A stretch of DNA of 35,812 bases from Lingula anatina (GCF_001039355.2 NW_019775180.1:1-35812), one strand, 5' to 3'; shown: positions 25,588 through 35,812, numbered from the stretch's first letter. A program made the numbers and translations. Notes: a model not told the origin generated them from the sequence alone.

Positions 25588-26460
25588 TCTCATCATCAGA
25601 AATAGAGGCTGCTGTTCATAGAAGTTACTGCATTATTATGTATATTGACTGTATGTTATTTTGCTTGTAGTTATGATTCTGTGGGAAATGTTTGCATTTT
25701 TGTGTAGCATTTAAGCATGCTGAATGTGTGGGCCACATGCTGTTGACAATATCTGTGTAGATTTAACAAAATAATAGAAACAGATTGAAATAAGGGTTCA
25801 TTTTAGTAAAGAATCTTTTTAAATACTTTGCAATTGTACATGAAAAACACATGATATATAGTATCCTAAGAAAATGTTTCAAGTTACAATTTAATTTTAT
25901 GTTGAATGGCAGTTACATGCAGGTACTTTCAGCAAAAGTTCTCTCACTAAGCCAAGTCTTACTTGGTTTAGGTACAATAAAAACTTATCCATTCCTAATA
26001 ACTTTGTTCTTTACACAAATGAACCCCTACATCAATATATTTTTACATTCACACATATTGTTGATTCAGGACTAAATGATCCATGCTAAAAGCAACTTAC
26101 AGGTGGAAGGTCCACAGATGTGTAATATTTGATCTCTTCTTTTCAACATTTAGCTGTGACAGGTATTTTATTATCTTTAAATTAGAAAAAGAGTATTTCA
26201 GAAAAATAGTGCTTAGTGATGTAGACAAAGGGTAAAATTTATTGGTTGAACTAGTCTTATATTTTCAGAGATGTATTGTTCACATTTTGTTCTGTAGATA
26301 ATTCTAAAATAGTATTAATGAGAGTTATTTACATGGACGAATAATTAGTTTGGTATATATGTGAATCTAGTCAGTGCTTTGAAAAAACCTTATTCTTTCT
26401 TATATGAAGTATACAAGACCATGCAGTATTTTACTGGATAAACAAGAAATAAAAGGAAAA
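25588..26460 (+). other. probable 3'UTR of ERGIC1
   Basis: AT-rich noncoding sequence follows the TGA. AATAAA hexamers are at about 25976 and at 26448-26453; either could end the transcript. Confidence 0.4.
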
Positions 26461-28132
26461 AACAGCATGTTTTCTTAGATCAAAACACATTTATTGTGCT
26501 CATTAGGCTTGACAAATTAAAATATCTGTCATGATCTTATTTAATATGCCATATTCCTCTTGTGTTAATCCATTTCAAGACACATTTTGTTTAAGCATAA
26601 CATCTGAGGACCATACATAGTCATGTATCAGTTTGACGAGGGTCATAAATTAAAATGTTCTTTAATATACTGTCTCTGGTTGATATCAAGCAGAGTTGGA
26701 GAGTAGAAAAAATTAGATTTATGCATAGTTATGATTATGACATTGATTAAGGTGCTCCATGATGTGTTTCAGATATTAAAAAAAAGATGTAGTTCTAAGC
26801 TAAAAGCATAATCCAAAATATTTTATCATAAAGGCTGGGGAAGTGTCAATAAATATTTTTCAATAGTTCTTTTGCTTTGTTGTCCTGCTTATTAGCAACA
26901 ATTGTTGCTAGATGCCTTTTGCTTGTTTTTTTAAAGCCTGGGTCATACTGTGCTTGCAACCTTAGTTGCCATAGGTTTTAAAGTGGTCACATGAGGTTGC
27001 CAACACGTCACCAGCAAACACTGACACATGATGATGTTTTTTTTTTTTTTTTGCACCGACAACCAGTACAACTGATAATGAAAAATATTGGTATATCAGA
27101 GATTGCCTATTGATCTCTTTTTGGTTGTCAGTAGGTTGCTATAACCAAACTATAACCAGCTGCATACCAATTGTAACTACATGGTCGATTGACAGTCCTT
27201 AGTCACTTGGTCGCAAACAAGTTTTCACTGGTTGCAAGCAATTGGAAACATCGCTAGAAGGTTGCAAGCAACCATAATAAAATAGGTATGGGATGGTGGC
27301 ATATATGAGCATGTACTAAATATATATTTCATTTATATTATATCATGTATGCCTTCTTAATATCATGATAAAAATCATGATATCTTAGTTAAAACATTGT
27401 ATTTGTGCCAGCATTTGAAGTAAATTTACAAGGTTTACAAAGACAATTTTTTCAATAAAATAAATACATGTATGAGTGCCTACCAGCCACCATACTTGTT
27501 CAAAAGTCATATAAATAGAGGCTGCTGAGCCAATACATTCAGTCCTCAGTATGTCATCCAACAGAGTGGGAAGGGTGGCAAGAATGTATGTTGAGACAGC
27601 AAATGCCTGTGAAGAAAGTTCACTAACATGCAGTTCCAACACAGAATCTGTCTCACACAAAGAGGAGCAGTTGAGAGATGATAGACAGGGTGGAGATAGG
27701 GAGTCTTAAATCCACTATTAGAGGAGGAAGAGTTGGTTGAGTTTTTAAACAAAATGAGAAATTCCATAACTGATGTTTGAAAATAAATCATAGCTGGAGA
27801 AATAGATGGGTTCCATCAACAGAAATTGTACTGACCCACTGCAGCGTTTTTTACCAATAGTAACACAAAGAAAACAACGAACAAGCCGAAAAGAAAAATG
27901 AAATGCTGCTCTATCACATGCCTAGTTGTGTTGGAACAGGAAACACGCCATGAAATAGCAAAAAGAGGCCATCTGTGATTTAGCGGTCTTACGCCCAACC
28001 ATACAAGCCAAAAATGCATTTCTAAAAATTTCGCTGCAGAAGTTGTAATGGAAAGCACCACACCGCTCTTCATACTAAACAAAAGAGTGATTTTCAGAAT
28101 TTTCAGAGAAGTTACATTGAAAGACGTGGTGA
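26461..28132. other. intergenic region with mobile-element debris
   Basis: No recognisable gene. A possible MITE occupies 26952-27269. On the minus strand, 27648-27486 has an acceptor-like tract (pyrimidine-rich, then GACAG), an open frame and a donor-like GTAGGC, so it could be an exon of an unknown gene or element. I recognise no family in it. Confidence 0.4.
26952..27269. mobile_element. possible decayed MITE with GCTTGCAACCTT ends
   Basis: GCTTGCAACCTT at 26952-26963 is matched by its reverse complement at 27258-27269, with several related GGTTGC/GCAACC motifs between. The outer flank CCTGGGTCATACTGTGC may belong to one end. No target-site duplication was identified. Confidence 0.4.
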
Positions 28133-28412
28133 CAATATGTGGCCAAATTGCCTTGGAAAACTGACCACAGTCCTCTACCTACAAATTATCGCATCAAACA
28201 CATAATACCGTATGAAAGTTACGCGTGTATGACACTATCATCAAGAATCAAGAGAAACATAACTTTATTGAGAAAGTATGCGTTGATGACACTTCAAATG
28301 GACATTACCTGCTTCACAGCCCTGTAAAAAAGGATTCCATTACAACACCAATTTCTAAAACTTTACGACTGCAGCGCAAAGGCCACACCTGACGACCTCA
28401 GCTACTTAATGA
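28133..28412 (+). pseudogene. BEL/Pao retrotransposon remnant: start of reverse transcriptase region
   Basis: Three pieces in shifting frames resemble the sequence just before and into the BEL/Pao reverse transcriptase. QYVAKLPWKTDHSPLPTNYR begins at 28133. IIKNQEKHNFIEKV and HYLLHSPVKKDS follow at about 28240-28340. YDCSAKATPDD begins at 28364. The typical intact order is a V.LPWK..H..LP.NY block, an IIK.Q...GFIE block, HY.PHHPV.K, then the (V/I)YD.SAK motif. At least two frameshifts separate these, so the copy is dead. It breaks off directly before the gag-like remnant, which is out of order for one element and suggests two different insertions. Confidence 0.75.
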
Positions 28413-28463
28413 TCTTGTTGGAAGAAAAACTCAAGAAATCAAAGAAAAATCAAGAAATTCAAA

Positions 28464-29670
28464 ATGCCCCCTAAAAAGGACAACAGATTTGACCAGGAGG
28501 AAGTGAGAAACGTGGAGGAACAGTTAGAAGAAGCCTGCAGAGCTCTTGAATGCGCACAGAATTCAAGTTGCTGTAGAAGAAGCAGAGGCAGAGCCCTGGA
28601 GGGACAGAAAGAGACAGCTACGCCAATGGAACACAGAGCCCAGAATGCAGTCATAGCAGAAACAATAACCCCTACCCTTAATCACCCAGCACCAAATGAA
28701 ATAACACCCCCATTTTACAGAATTAACAGTCCTAGTCGTACTAGTATGCAAACTAATTATGGAATTCCACTGCCCAGACAGACTCTCTTTCGTGGAAAAG
28801 AATCCTAGGAGGGTTTCATTGAGCCATTCAAAGTTCTAAGCCAGACTTGTGAATGGAGTGAGTCAGAAAAACTGTTTAGATTATGTAACAGTCTGCATGG
28901 TGAGGCTGCTGATTTCGCCTTTGTCCAGTTGCCAGCAGAGGTAGTAAATTCCTACGTTGCAAAACCGATTTCAAGAAAAGCGTACAAAAAGTTCCTATTT
29001 ATCAGAGCTAGAGAACAGAAAGCTCAGCCCAAGAGAGAAACTGCCAGAATATATCTCCGATATTAGAAAACTTGTACTAAAGGGCTACCTGACAGCTGAC
29101 TGCACCACCCATGAGACAATTGCATTGAGCCACTTCATCAAAGGTTTGCAAGACCATCAAGCTGCCGTAGCAGTGGGCATGAAAACACCCAAAAATCTGG
29201 ATGAAGCAAGGGAGGCCCTTGAGATGTACAACAGTCAAAGAGAAGAGACAGTGAAAAGACCGAGTATTAGGGCAGCGAATCCAGAGTGACTGAAAGTCAG
29301 CTACACCAGCTTGAAAAGAAGTTTGACATGAAGCTAGATGAAATTAAAGAGTTGATAAAGAAAGCGATAGCGAAAGACACGAAAAGCCCTCCACCACCCA
29401 AGTCAGAAAATTGGAAAAACAATGTAGTGTTTCAAGGGCCATAGATATGGGCATCTGGCAAGAGAATGCAAGGCACCTGTGAAAGAGGCTCAGCATGTAA
29501 ACAACCAGGGAAACTGAGAAGGGGCATTCCAGCGGCCAGAATGAACCCCTAAAACACCTGTTGACAGTGACATTGAAACCATCAGTTGTAGAAATGCTAG
29601 TGTTTCTTGGCCAGTGAAGATTCAGGGCCAAGAAGTGAACTTTATTGTAGATACTGGTGCGTCAAAAACA
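28464..29670 (+). pseudogene. Ty3/gypsy-type gag plus start of protease, disrupted
   Basis: A gag-like frame starts MPPKKDNRFDQEEV and runs to a TAG at 28806, where a Trp is expected (LFRGKES-stop-EGF). The capsid-like part continues (EWSESEKLFRLCNSLHGEAA), shifts frame near 28957 (QNRFQEKRTKSSYLSELENR), meets a TGA at 29287 and resumes in another frame. A zinc knuckle follows near 29431-29472 as CFKGHRYGHLAREC, in which Gly replaces the second metal-binding Cys. Near 29614-29670 WPVKIQGQEVNFIVDTGAS is the start of an aspartic protease with the catalytic DTG. The homology stops there; no reverse transcriptase follows. The copy cannot encode a working polyprotein. No LTRs were identified. Confidence 0.78.
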
Positions 29671-29978
29671 ATTATATTTATAGGGATTGTCCCATTATCA
29701 GTATTTAAGTTAGTATGTAGCAGGGAATCCCTACCAGCATGTATATTATTTTGTCAGAAAATATGCACTGTAGCTATGATAACTTCTATATATTTTTTTT
29801 TGTTATGCTTATATCAAAATAAACCCTGTCATTTGGTTTGGTTTTATGCAAAAAGACATAACTGTTACAAAATAAAAAGGGGATTTGGATTAAAAAGAAA
29901 GCATTTGAAAGGATATTATCTTATATATTTATAAATTGGTTTGCAGAAAAACCACAAAATACATATTCATTTTTCAGA

Positions 29979-30332
29979 GAAGATGAAGTGAACCCTGAAA
30001 AAATACTCAGAGTATTCAGTAGTGAATATCTGGAGGGTTGTACCATGGGTACTGTAGAAATAGATACAGAAGAAACCCCAAGTTATGACCGCACAGAAAT
30101 ATTTGTTAGCAGATATTCTGTGTGGGAGGATGGCCTTGAACAATTGCTGACAGTAGAAAATCTACGCTATCCCCTGTATGTGGCTTTTCATGGTGAGGAG
30201 GCCATTGATTATGGCGGCCCAAGAAGAGAATTCTTGCAAATTATGGTAACAGAAACAAAGAACAGGCTTATGAAGGAAGAAAATGGTGTTGTCACCCTTG
30301 TAGAAGATGATTTTTTATGGGCCTTGGACTAA
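29979..30332 (+). pseudogene. HECT ubiquitin-ligase N-lobe fragment
   Basis: An open frame follows a good acceptor (TTTTTCAG at about 29978) and runs to TAA at 30332, about 117 codons. It contains IFVSRYSVWEDGLEQLL and VAFHGEEAIDYGGPRREF, the conserved N-lobe opening of HECT domains, where the GPRREF block is strongly characteristic. A complete HECT domain is about 350 aa and ends in a C-lobe with the catalytic Cys; none of that was found downstream, so this piece alone cannot transfer ubiquitin. It could be one exon of a larger gene whose other exons are lost or unrecognised, or a captured fragment. It lies beside dead retroelements. Confidence 0.6.
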
Positions 30333-31573
30333 TTTGTGGTGTGTACAATGCATTAGGTATACTATTTTGAAATAAGAATAAATCTAGGTATTGGGTTAAA
30401 AAAATTAATGATGAACTGAATGGGTTGGGTAACAAGCATATGAAAATAGCATGTCCATCAGCATAAAATCAATTTAGTTGATGAAAAAAATGGGATTTCC
30501 AAGTGATATAAGTCTGACATTTTCACTTGCAACAGATTCCATGTTACCAACGGCAAGCACATGTATCATGCAAATGAATTTGAAGATACCAGCTCTGGGA
30601 GCGGAGAGGTCCCCCAGGAATTCATTTACAATTTGTGGGACTTGGCTTTTTCTAACACTTTTTTTGGGCTATGTTAAAGAGACATATCAAATCATCTTTT
30701 TGCCACAAAGTATTATGCCCAAACTCAATGAACTTGTAATCAGGAGGTTGGAGTTCAATTGAATGAGTCCACGTGAAAATAGTGCAACAGTAAGCAAAGC
30801 TTAGTCTGAGATGCCTTTGAGAAAGTATTTTTATGAAAGAAATCAGAAATACTGAGAGCCTGCCTAAAGATTTTACATATTGAAAGAGTTTGAGCATTAT
30901 TTAAGATGTATGTTAATACTAGATTTGATGAGTTGAAAAATTTTGTATGCTAGCTGTTTATCCAATTGAAAAGTATAGTGCACTTATACATTAAGCACTA
31001 TTTTGTTTGGATGTACAAGTGCTCAGTTTTTTATGTAAAATAAATATTTTATAAACTGTTTACCATAGTCAAAAGTTTAGTAGATTAGTACATGGTGCAA
31101 TATTTTTGCATAAATACTAGTGCTCAGATTTTCCAGTTATACTTTGTGCAATGTGTTTTTTTTTTCTCAGCCAAAAATATAAATAAACGTGATATAAAGA
31201 ATGACCCAATTCTCAGCTATATCATAAATGTCCTTTACACTTCACTCTTCTTTTGACCCTTCTTTATACACAATACCGTCACCCATGTTCAGCAAAAACA
31301 GCACATTTGTATAATTTTATCACAGCTGGCTAAATTCTGTCTCGTCTTCACTCACAAGGGGGCTTACGTGAGATAGAATATGCCTGCGCATGCTCAGTGA
31401 ATTGCTGCGTTTGTGCTCAGTTAGACGCGTTTTTTCCGTGCTCTGGTTTTTGGGGATTTGATCACGTGCAAATTTCAGAAATTTTCAGCAAACGATACTG
31501 TAGGATTATATATTCATATATATTATGTTTGTTTATACTAGACTCTCATCTAAGGACGGATATTCTGATCGAA
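30333..31573. other. spacer between HECT fragment and CpG-rich patch
   Basis: Mostly AT-rich. One plus-strand frame at about 30534-30671, read as RFHVTNGKHMYHANEFEDT onward to a TAA, looks protein-like but belongs to no family I can name. From about 31330 the base composition becomes richer in CpG, with an NRF1-like GCGCATGC at about 31386 and an E-box CACGTG at about 31463. Confidence 0.4.
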
Positions 31574-32046
31574 ATGGAAGGTTCAAACTTTACAGAAAAC
31601 GGCCGTGAACGCAAAGCAAGTAGCAGGTCGCTATTTGAGGCCTTCGCGGCAAAACTTTCCCATTCGACGAACGTTCAGCATCGAGATGGCTCAGATGCTC
31701 ACCCCACCGGTGTTGTCCCAAGAAGGGAGGACGACGAAGACGCGGAACCCGCCGGGTTAAAGAAATGAGGACCGAGATGGCGACAAATCTCGCCCAGATA
31801 CAGTTTGTTCTCATCAGCATTAAAAGAACGGGATGAGCACTGGGAGAGTCGACTGGAAAATTTGGGCATTGGCGATGATTCACTCCAGTCTGGACATTCT
31901 AAGCATTCTTCCCACAACATTGTCGTTCCAGTAATTGAGCAAGAGCAGGATCAGATGTCCACCGGCTCGAAATCTCCAGATGACTTCTACGAAGTTATTA
32001 GAGAGTTTCGGCAGGACGTTGAACGTGTACGTATACGTGTGACGTA
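31574..32046 (+). pseudogene. unrecognised acidic protein frame with one in-frame stop
   Basis: From an ATG at 31574 (MEGSNFTENGRERKASSRSL) the frame is open to a TGA at about 31766 and then stays open in the same phase to TAA at 32046. The second half includes SSALKERDEHWESRLENLGI and DDFYEVIREFRQDVERVR. The mix of charged, helix-prone segments resembles N-terminal gag-like proteins of retroelements, but I cannot name a family. Codon phase is kept on both sides of the stop, which suggests a once-continuous gene broken by one point mutation; an intron over the stop is the alternative. CpG content is higher than in the surroundings. Confidence 0.4.
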
Positions 32047-32538
32047 ACAGGTCGTTGCCAACTACGTCACGACTTTTGACATACAGCCTCGCCTAGGTTC
32101 TCGTCTTGCGTACGTTCTGAACGTGAAGAAGGCTGTTTACACGTAAGTGAAGAACGCGAGTTTTTAACTGCTCTTTAAGTGTAGAAAAGGCATTATTCTT
32201 TATATCATTTTGATTAACATAGCAAGATTAACTATTCATTAGATTTTTTATCTCAATAATCTTGAGTTACATGGCTAATTGAAGGAAAAACGGGCTTTTT
32301 ACAGAGATGCTCTTTGCGTTGTCAGATTCTCTCCAGACATTCCTTGGATTCTTGTATGCAATGACCATGACTTTGTGAACATGTATCACTTGCCTTCTAC
32401 AATGAAAATGTATATGATTGAATCAAACAAATTTTTTCATTTTGCTTACTGATAGAGAAGAAATAAAGTCATTTAAAACGCTAGGTTTCCCAATGAAATT
32501 GTTTTTCTGTTTATTACAGTGCTCTGTTCTCAAACAAG

Positions 32539-33551
32539 ATGGCTTTGGCAGACGATAAAAATAAAAAAATCAGATTCACTCCTGCTCTAGACATCCTCCT
32601 GCTGCAGGAGGTTTTGGTGGTAAATCCATTTGAGGAAAGCCCAAGGTGGGCAGAAGTTTCCACCTCCTTTAATGCTGTATTGAAAGAGAGGCGTGGCGAT
32701 GAAATGACTTTAACCACTGCCAGGACTGTTCGAGAGAGAACAGCACATTTGATTCAGAAATTTAAAAAAGATGAAATGGAGAGTGCAAGAAAGTAAGTAC
32801 TCATCACATTCAACACATTCAAAATTTTCTTAGTACTTAATTTACCATATGTCTTTATATAAATTACCTCTGTTCTGTTACATTTTTTATTCACATTTTA
32901 TTTTGGAAGAAGTATATTATTATTAAAAATATAAATAATTGCAGATCTGGAACAAATGAAGAGTACGGTCAGAGAGAGCAGCTACTCACTGACCTGGTAG
33001 CACTCCTCAATGAAACTCAGCAAAAAACTAAGGCCAACAAGGTTGACGCTGAGAAGGCTGAAAAAGAGGAGGGGATGGCTGTAAGGCAGGCAGCCCTTAA
33101 TAGAAAAGAGGTTAAAGGTATTATGTAATTTGTATAATAGCCACTTTTGTATTTGATAAAGCCAATTACAATATGTATGACACTAAGAAACTGGATTGAC
33201 ATATCTCTATATGTAAAATACTAGTACTTTATTGGATAAGATTAATAAAAGCAGTAATATTAGCTTTTATCATTTGTTTAAATACATGTTCTCCCTTTAA
33301 CAGAAGGACAGTCAGGTGTGGGCAGAAAGAGGAGCTCAGAAAGAGAAGATTATCTGGCCATAGTCAGGGAAAGGGAACAGAATGCGAAGAGATTGCGGGA
33401 AGAGGAGCTGGCCCTCAAGAGGGAAGAACTCGCATTGTCAAAAGCCAGATTTGAACTGGAAAAGAAGGAGAGGGAGAGAAGAATGGAAGCAGAGGCGGCA
33501 AGAGAGAAAATGATGCTGGACTTGATGAAGGCAGTAATGGAAAAGAAATAA
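32539..33551 (+). CDS. Harbinger-associated Myb/trihelix-like DNA-binding protein
   Basis: Three exons join in frame: 32539-32792, 32945-33117 and 33304-33551 (phases 2 and 1, GT-AG), giving 224 aa. Residues about 10-80 (RFTPALDILLLQEVL, NPF, RWAEVSTSFNAVL, TARTVRERTAHLI) form a SANT/Myb-like helical domain. EEYGQREQLLTDLVALLNET follows, then a long, highly charged coiled coil (about residues 150-220; REEELALKREELALSKARFE). In PIF-Harbinger transposons a second gene of this type helps the nuclease enter the nucleus and bind the element ends. It sits tail to tail with the nuclease gene, which supports that role. No stop or frameshift is seen. A domesticated host gene is possible but less likely given the partner. 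Confidence 0.8.
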
Positions 33552-34448
33552 ATCTTTTTTCCTATTAGCACTGCTATATAGGCAATTTAATGTGACCATG
33601 ATTTTTTTTTTACTTTTTAGTACCCACTTTTAAACAAAGACTACACTTTTAAACAAAGACTACATGAAATAGGCCAAGTTACCTTTTTGTGCACATTTAT
33701 TTTTCATTCTGTTTGTTAATATTTAGTGCTGATTTTGCTGTTAAGTATACTTGTCCAGTGTTATTGCATCAAAATTGCCAAAATAATTTTTTTGTCCATT
33801 CTTATATTCTGCTTATTTGTGCCAAAGTTTATTTTTATTTTCTTCAAAATGATGAAAAATAATTGAATACTCTTTCTTTGTTTTGTGCCAAAAGCTTAAA
33901 AAAATGCTCAAATCTATTTCATATATATTTTTTAGTTTTATATATATCAGATTCAAAGTTTCATTCCTCAATGATGTTAAAAAGAATCATCTCTATATTG
34001 TAAATATCAACCATATGCAATTAATAGCATTCTTTACTGTTATATTATTATTTTTATTGTTACTTATTGTTGAAAGCAGCCATGTCAAATGAATACTCTT
34101 ATTTTTGTTTTGGTCAAAAGCTAAAATAATGCTCATAAATAAATAGGCCTATCAACCATGCAATTAATGGCATTCGGTACCGTTACTTATTGTTGAATGC
34201 TGCTACAAAAAATAAATGCTCTTATTTCAGTTTTGTACAAAAGTTCCAAATATTGCTCATATTTTGAAATCTTTTTCTAATTTTTTATATGTTTAAAACG
34301 TTTCATTGCTCAATAGTTACAGAAAATTACCACTATATTGTAAATAAAAAATTTCAACCTTGTACAATTCTTTATTTGCTCAATTCTTTTCCTCTACACT
34401 ACAGCACATTATCTTAATTCTTTTAGATATGTGATGCATTTATTATGT
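33552..34448. repeat. degenerate tandem repeats between the two Harbinger genes
   Basis: Related blocks recur about three times between about 33866 and 34365: CTCTT..TTTTGT..(C)AAAAG..AA..TGCTCA at about 33870, 34093 and 34218; TCAACCAT(AT)GCAATTAAT near 34006 and 34151; and TTTCATT.CTCAATG near 33959 and 34302. The middle copy is internally deleted. A separate 19-bp doublet (ACTTTTAAACAAAGACTAC) is at 33626-33663. Both 3'UTRs must lie in this stretch. Confidence 0.65.
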
Positions 34449-35390
34449 TTAGTTTCTTTGATATAAATATTCCTCCAATGTTGGAGGGTGTACATTAAAA
34501 AATTCTGTAATAACTCCACCATAGCAACAAGTATGGCAGTTGGTGAGAATTGCACCAACTGCGTACAATTTGCCAACAGGCTGAAGGTAAAGTTTTAAAT
34601 TTTTTTTGAAGTCGAGAAAAGCAAAAGTTTGTACAATTTTTCCAAAGGCCCACTCTACACTTTCTCGGACCCGAGACATTTCAGAATTAAATGCGTGCTG
34701 CTCTGGTGTAATGTTTGCACCTCGAAATGGACACTGAAGTTGGGGGCGGATGGGGTATGCAGGGTCACCATAAATACAAAATCGCCCATCAACATCTTGT
34801 GGTAGCTGTTGCAGCTGTTGAAGAAGACCACTCTCTTTCAAAAGGGCACAGTCGTGGCGCTTGCCTTCCATTGGGCCATACAAACTGCATATAATCCCAT
34901 TTGGGATCACAACGCTCTGGAATTTAATTGCGTGTGTCCTTTTGTGTCCATTGTAGCATGTCCGTTGTAGAAATGTAGGTCTACTTATAGGTCTAACGGT
35001 GCCATCCACAAAACCAATACACTTATTTAATGGTGCACCCTGTGAAACAATCGCCTCAGAATACTGCATGAGATGATCCATGTCCATCCATGGTTGATCT
35101 AGATTATGAATCAAGTGACTATAATTGTCATATATGTGGTCCACTGTTTCATTCACGATTACAGATAACTGACTTGTACATCTTCCAAACACATTTTCAA
35201 GGTCCACTAATCTGTTTGGATATGACAGCCTCTTTAGTAATACACATAAAGCCTCTCTTCCCGAAGTTACTGTTCTGTCAGCAAATATCATTCTGTCTGG
35301 AAGTTGAAGAAGTCGAACCAACCGATCGATATCTTCCCTCTGAAAACTATAATATTTTCCGAGAAGTTTAATATACCAGTACATGTCCAT
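34449..35390 (-). CDS. HARBI1-like DDE nuclease (PIF-Harbinger transposase)
   Basis: This is a single intact 313-aa frame, read on the minus strand from ATG at 35390. After a helical N-terminal part (GREALCVLLKRLSYPNRL) comes the DDE nuclease domain. IGFVDGTVRPI gives Asp129, IYGDPAYPIRP gives Asp209, and RESVEWAFG gives the acidic residue (Glu246, or Glu243). Between them are YNGHKRTHAIKFQSV and GPMEGKRHDCALL, blocks shared by the DDE_Tnp_4 family. The length fits: human HARBI1 is 349 aa. The enzyme would cut and rejoin the transposon ends, normally with a 3-bp target duplication. The start codon may not be the native one if a small 5' exon exists. All catalytic residues are present, so the copy could be active or recently so. 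Confidence 0.92.
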   Translation of the reverse strand: MDMYWYIKLLGKYYSFQREDIDRLVRLLQLPDRMIFADRTVTSGREALCVLLKRLSYPNRLVDLENVFGRCTSQLSVIVNETVDHIYDNYSHLIHNLDQPWMDMDHLMQYSEAIVSQGAPLNKCIGFVDGTVRPISRPTFLQRTCYNGHKRTHAIKFQSVVIPNGIICSLYGPMEGKRHDCALLKESGLLQQLQQLPQDVDGRFCIYGDPAYPIRPQLQCPFRGANITPEQHAFNSEMSRVRESVEWAFGKIVQTFAFLDFKKNLKLYLQPVGKLYAVGAILTNCHTCCYGGVITEFFNVHPPTLEEYLYQRN

Positions 35391-35812
35391 TATGCAATTA
35401 AATAAATGTCACTCTTAGTATCACATTATTAAGTCACTTTATTTTATAGAAGAGTGTACCTGGCATGATAAAGCATGAGAGGGGAAGAATTGAAATTTAC
35501 AAATGTAAGTTAATGCACAAAATAAGTCTTAAAAGTATAAGCATGTTAATAAGTAGTTTGGTGGTAATACTACTAGTAGTACTAGTACAGTATGACTACT
35601 GCATGCACCAGTAGTATGATACTGCAATTGCATATTATTGTTTCTATTATTATTTTATTTCATTATAACCTTCTTCTTTTTTATCATTGTATTTTAAGTT
35701 TTAACATGTATCCTCTGTATTTATCCAACCTTTGGTTTGAAATGTGATGTAATAAAAATATATAAATTAATCAATTAATTAGACTAAAAGCTGGTGTCTG
35801 AAAAAAAAAAAA
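35391..35812. other. AT-rich right flank ending in poly-A
   Basis: No gene is seen. A cluster of small palindromes of ACTAGT/AGTACT type lies at about 35568-35625. AATAAA at about 35752-35757 is followed some 40 bp later by 12 A residues at the window end, so a plus-strand 3' end or retroposed tail is possible. Confidence 0.4.

Larger units (their letters stand above)
32539..35390. mobile_element. PIF-Harbinger DNA transposon (coding core; termini not located)
   Basis: The paired, convergent Myb-like and DDE nuclease genes define an autonomous-type Harbinger element. I searched 32040-32538 and 35391-35812 by eye for matching inverted ends and 3-bp TWA duplications and found no convincing pair. 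The right end may lie beyond the window. Both genes are undamaged, unlike the retroelements upstream. Confidence 0.8.

Noticed and set aside
30652-30897. 81-codon minus-strand frame
   Set aside because: No family resemblance, and it overlaps a more protein-like plus-strand frame.
32020-32045. ACGTATACGT palindrome-rich stretch as a transposon end
   Set aside because: No matching inverted copy was found near the right side of the Harbinger element.

Overview
This is animal nuclear DNA, AT-rich, with genes split into many short exons by GT-AG introns. The conserved genes are metazoan: a MAP-kinase phosphatase, ERGIC1, and a secreted cystine-knot ligand of Trunk/PTTH type. The mobile-element load (BEL/Pao and Ty3/gypsy retroelement remnants, a PIF-Harbinger DNA transposon, foldback MITEs) suggests a marine invertebrate, perhaps a lophotrochozoan. 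That placement is inference; no ribosomal or mitochondrial marker is present.

Layout. 1-2052 (+): the last four exons seen of a secreted growth-factor-like gene with a furin-type site and a nine-cysteine C-terminal domain; its 5' end lies outside the window. 3494-10638 (-): a complete four-exon gene for a nuclear-type MAP-kinase phosphatase (DUSP1/2/4/5 class, 379 aa), convergent with the first gene. Its large first intron carries a 591-bp tandem duplication with an N at the junction. 10639-19163: an 8.5-kb spacer between the divergent phosphatase and ERGIC1 genes. It holds a palindromic CRE, a 0.5-kb foldback element with a second TTAA-flanked miniature element nested in one arm, a 52-bp tandem duplication and a CA microsatellite. 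19164-25587 (+): a complete nine-exon ERGIC1 gene (288 aa), with a MITE-like inverted repeat in intron 5. 25588-31570: 3'UTR, then a graveyard of elements: a frameshifted BEL/Pao reverse-transcriptase start, a Ty3/gypsy gag-protease remnant and an isolated HECT N-lobe fragment. 31574-32046: an unrecognised acidic reading frame with one in-frame stop in a CpG-rich patch. 32539-35390: a two-gene PIF-Harbinger element with a three-exon Myb/trihelix-like accessory protein (+) and an intact HARBI1-like DDE nuclease (-), arranged tail to tail around a degenerate tandem repeat.

The host genes are functionally unrelated as far as can be seen: extracellular signalling, MAPK shut-off, and ER-Golgi traffic. 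The most noteworthy points are the Trunk/PTTH-like ligand outside its best-known (insect) setting, the nested foldback/TTAA structure, the probably assembly-derived duplication in the phosphatase intron, and a Harbinger element with both reading frames open. Exons were built by hand from splice signals, reading-frame phase and remembered family patterns; no database search was possible.
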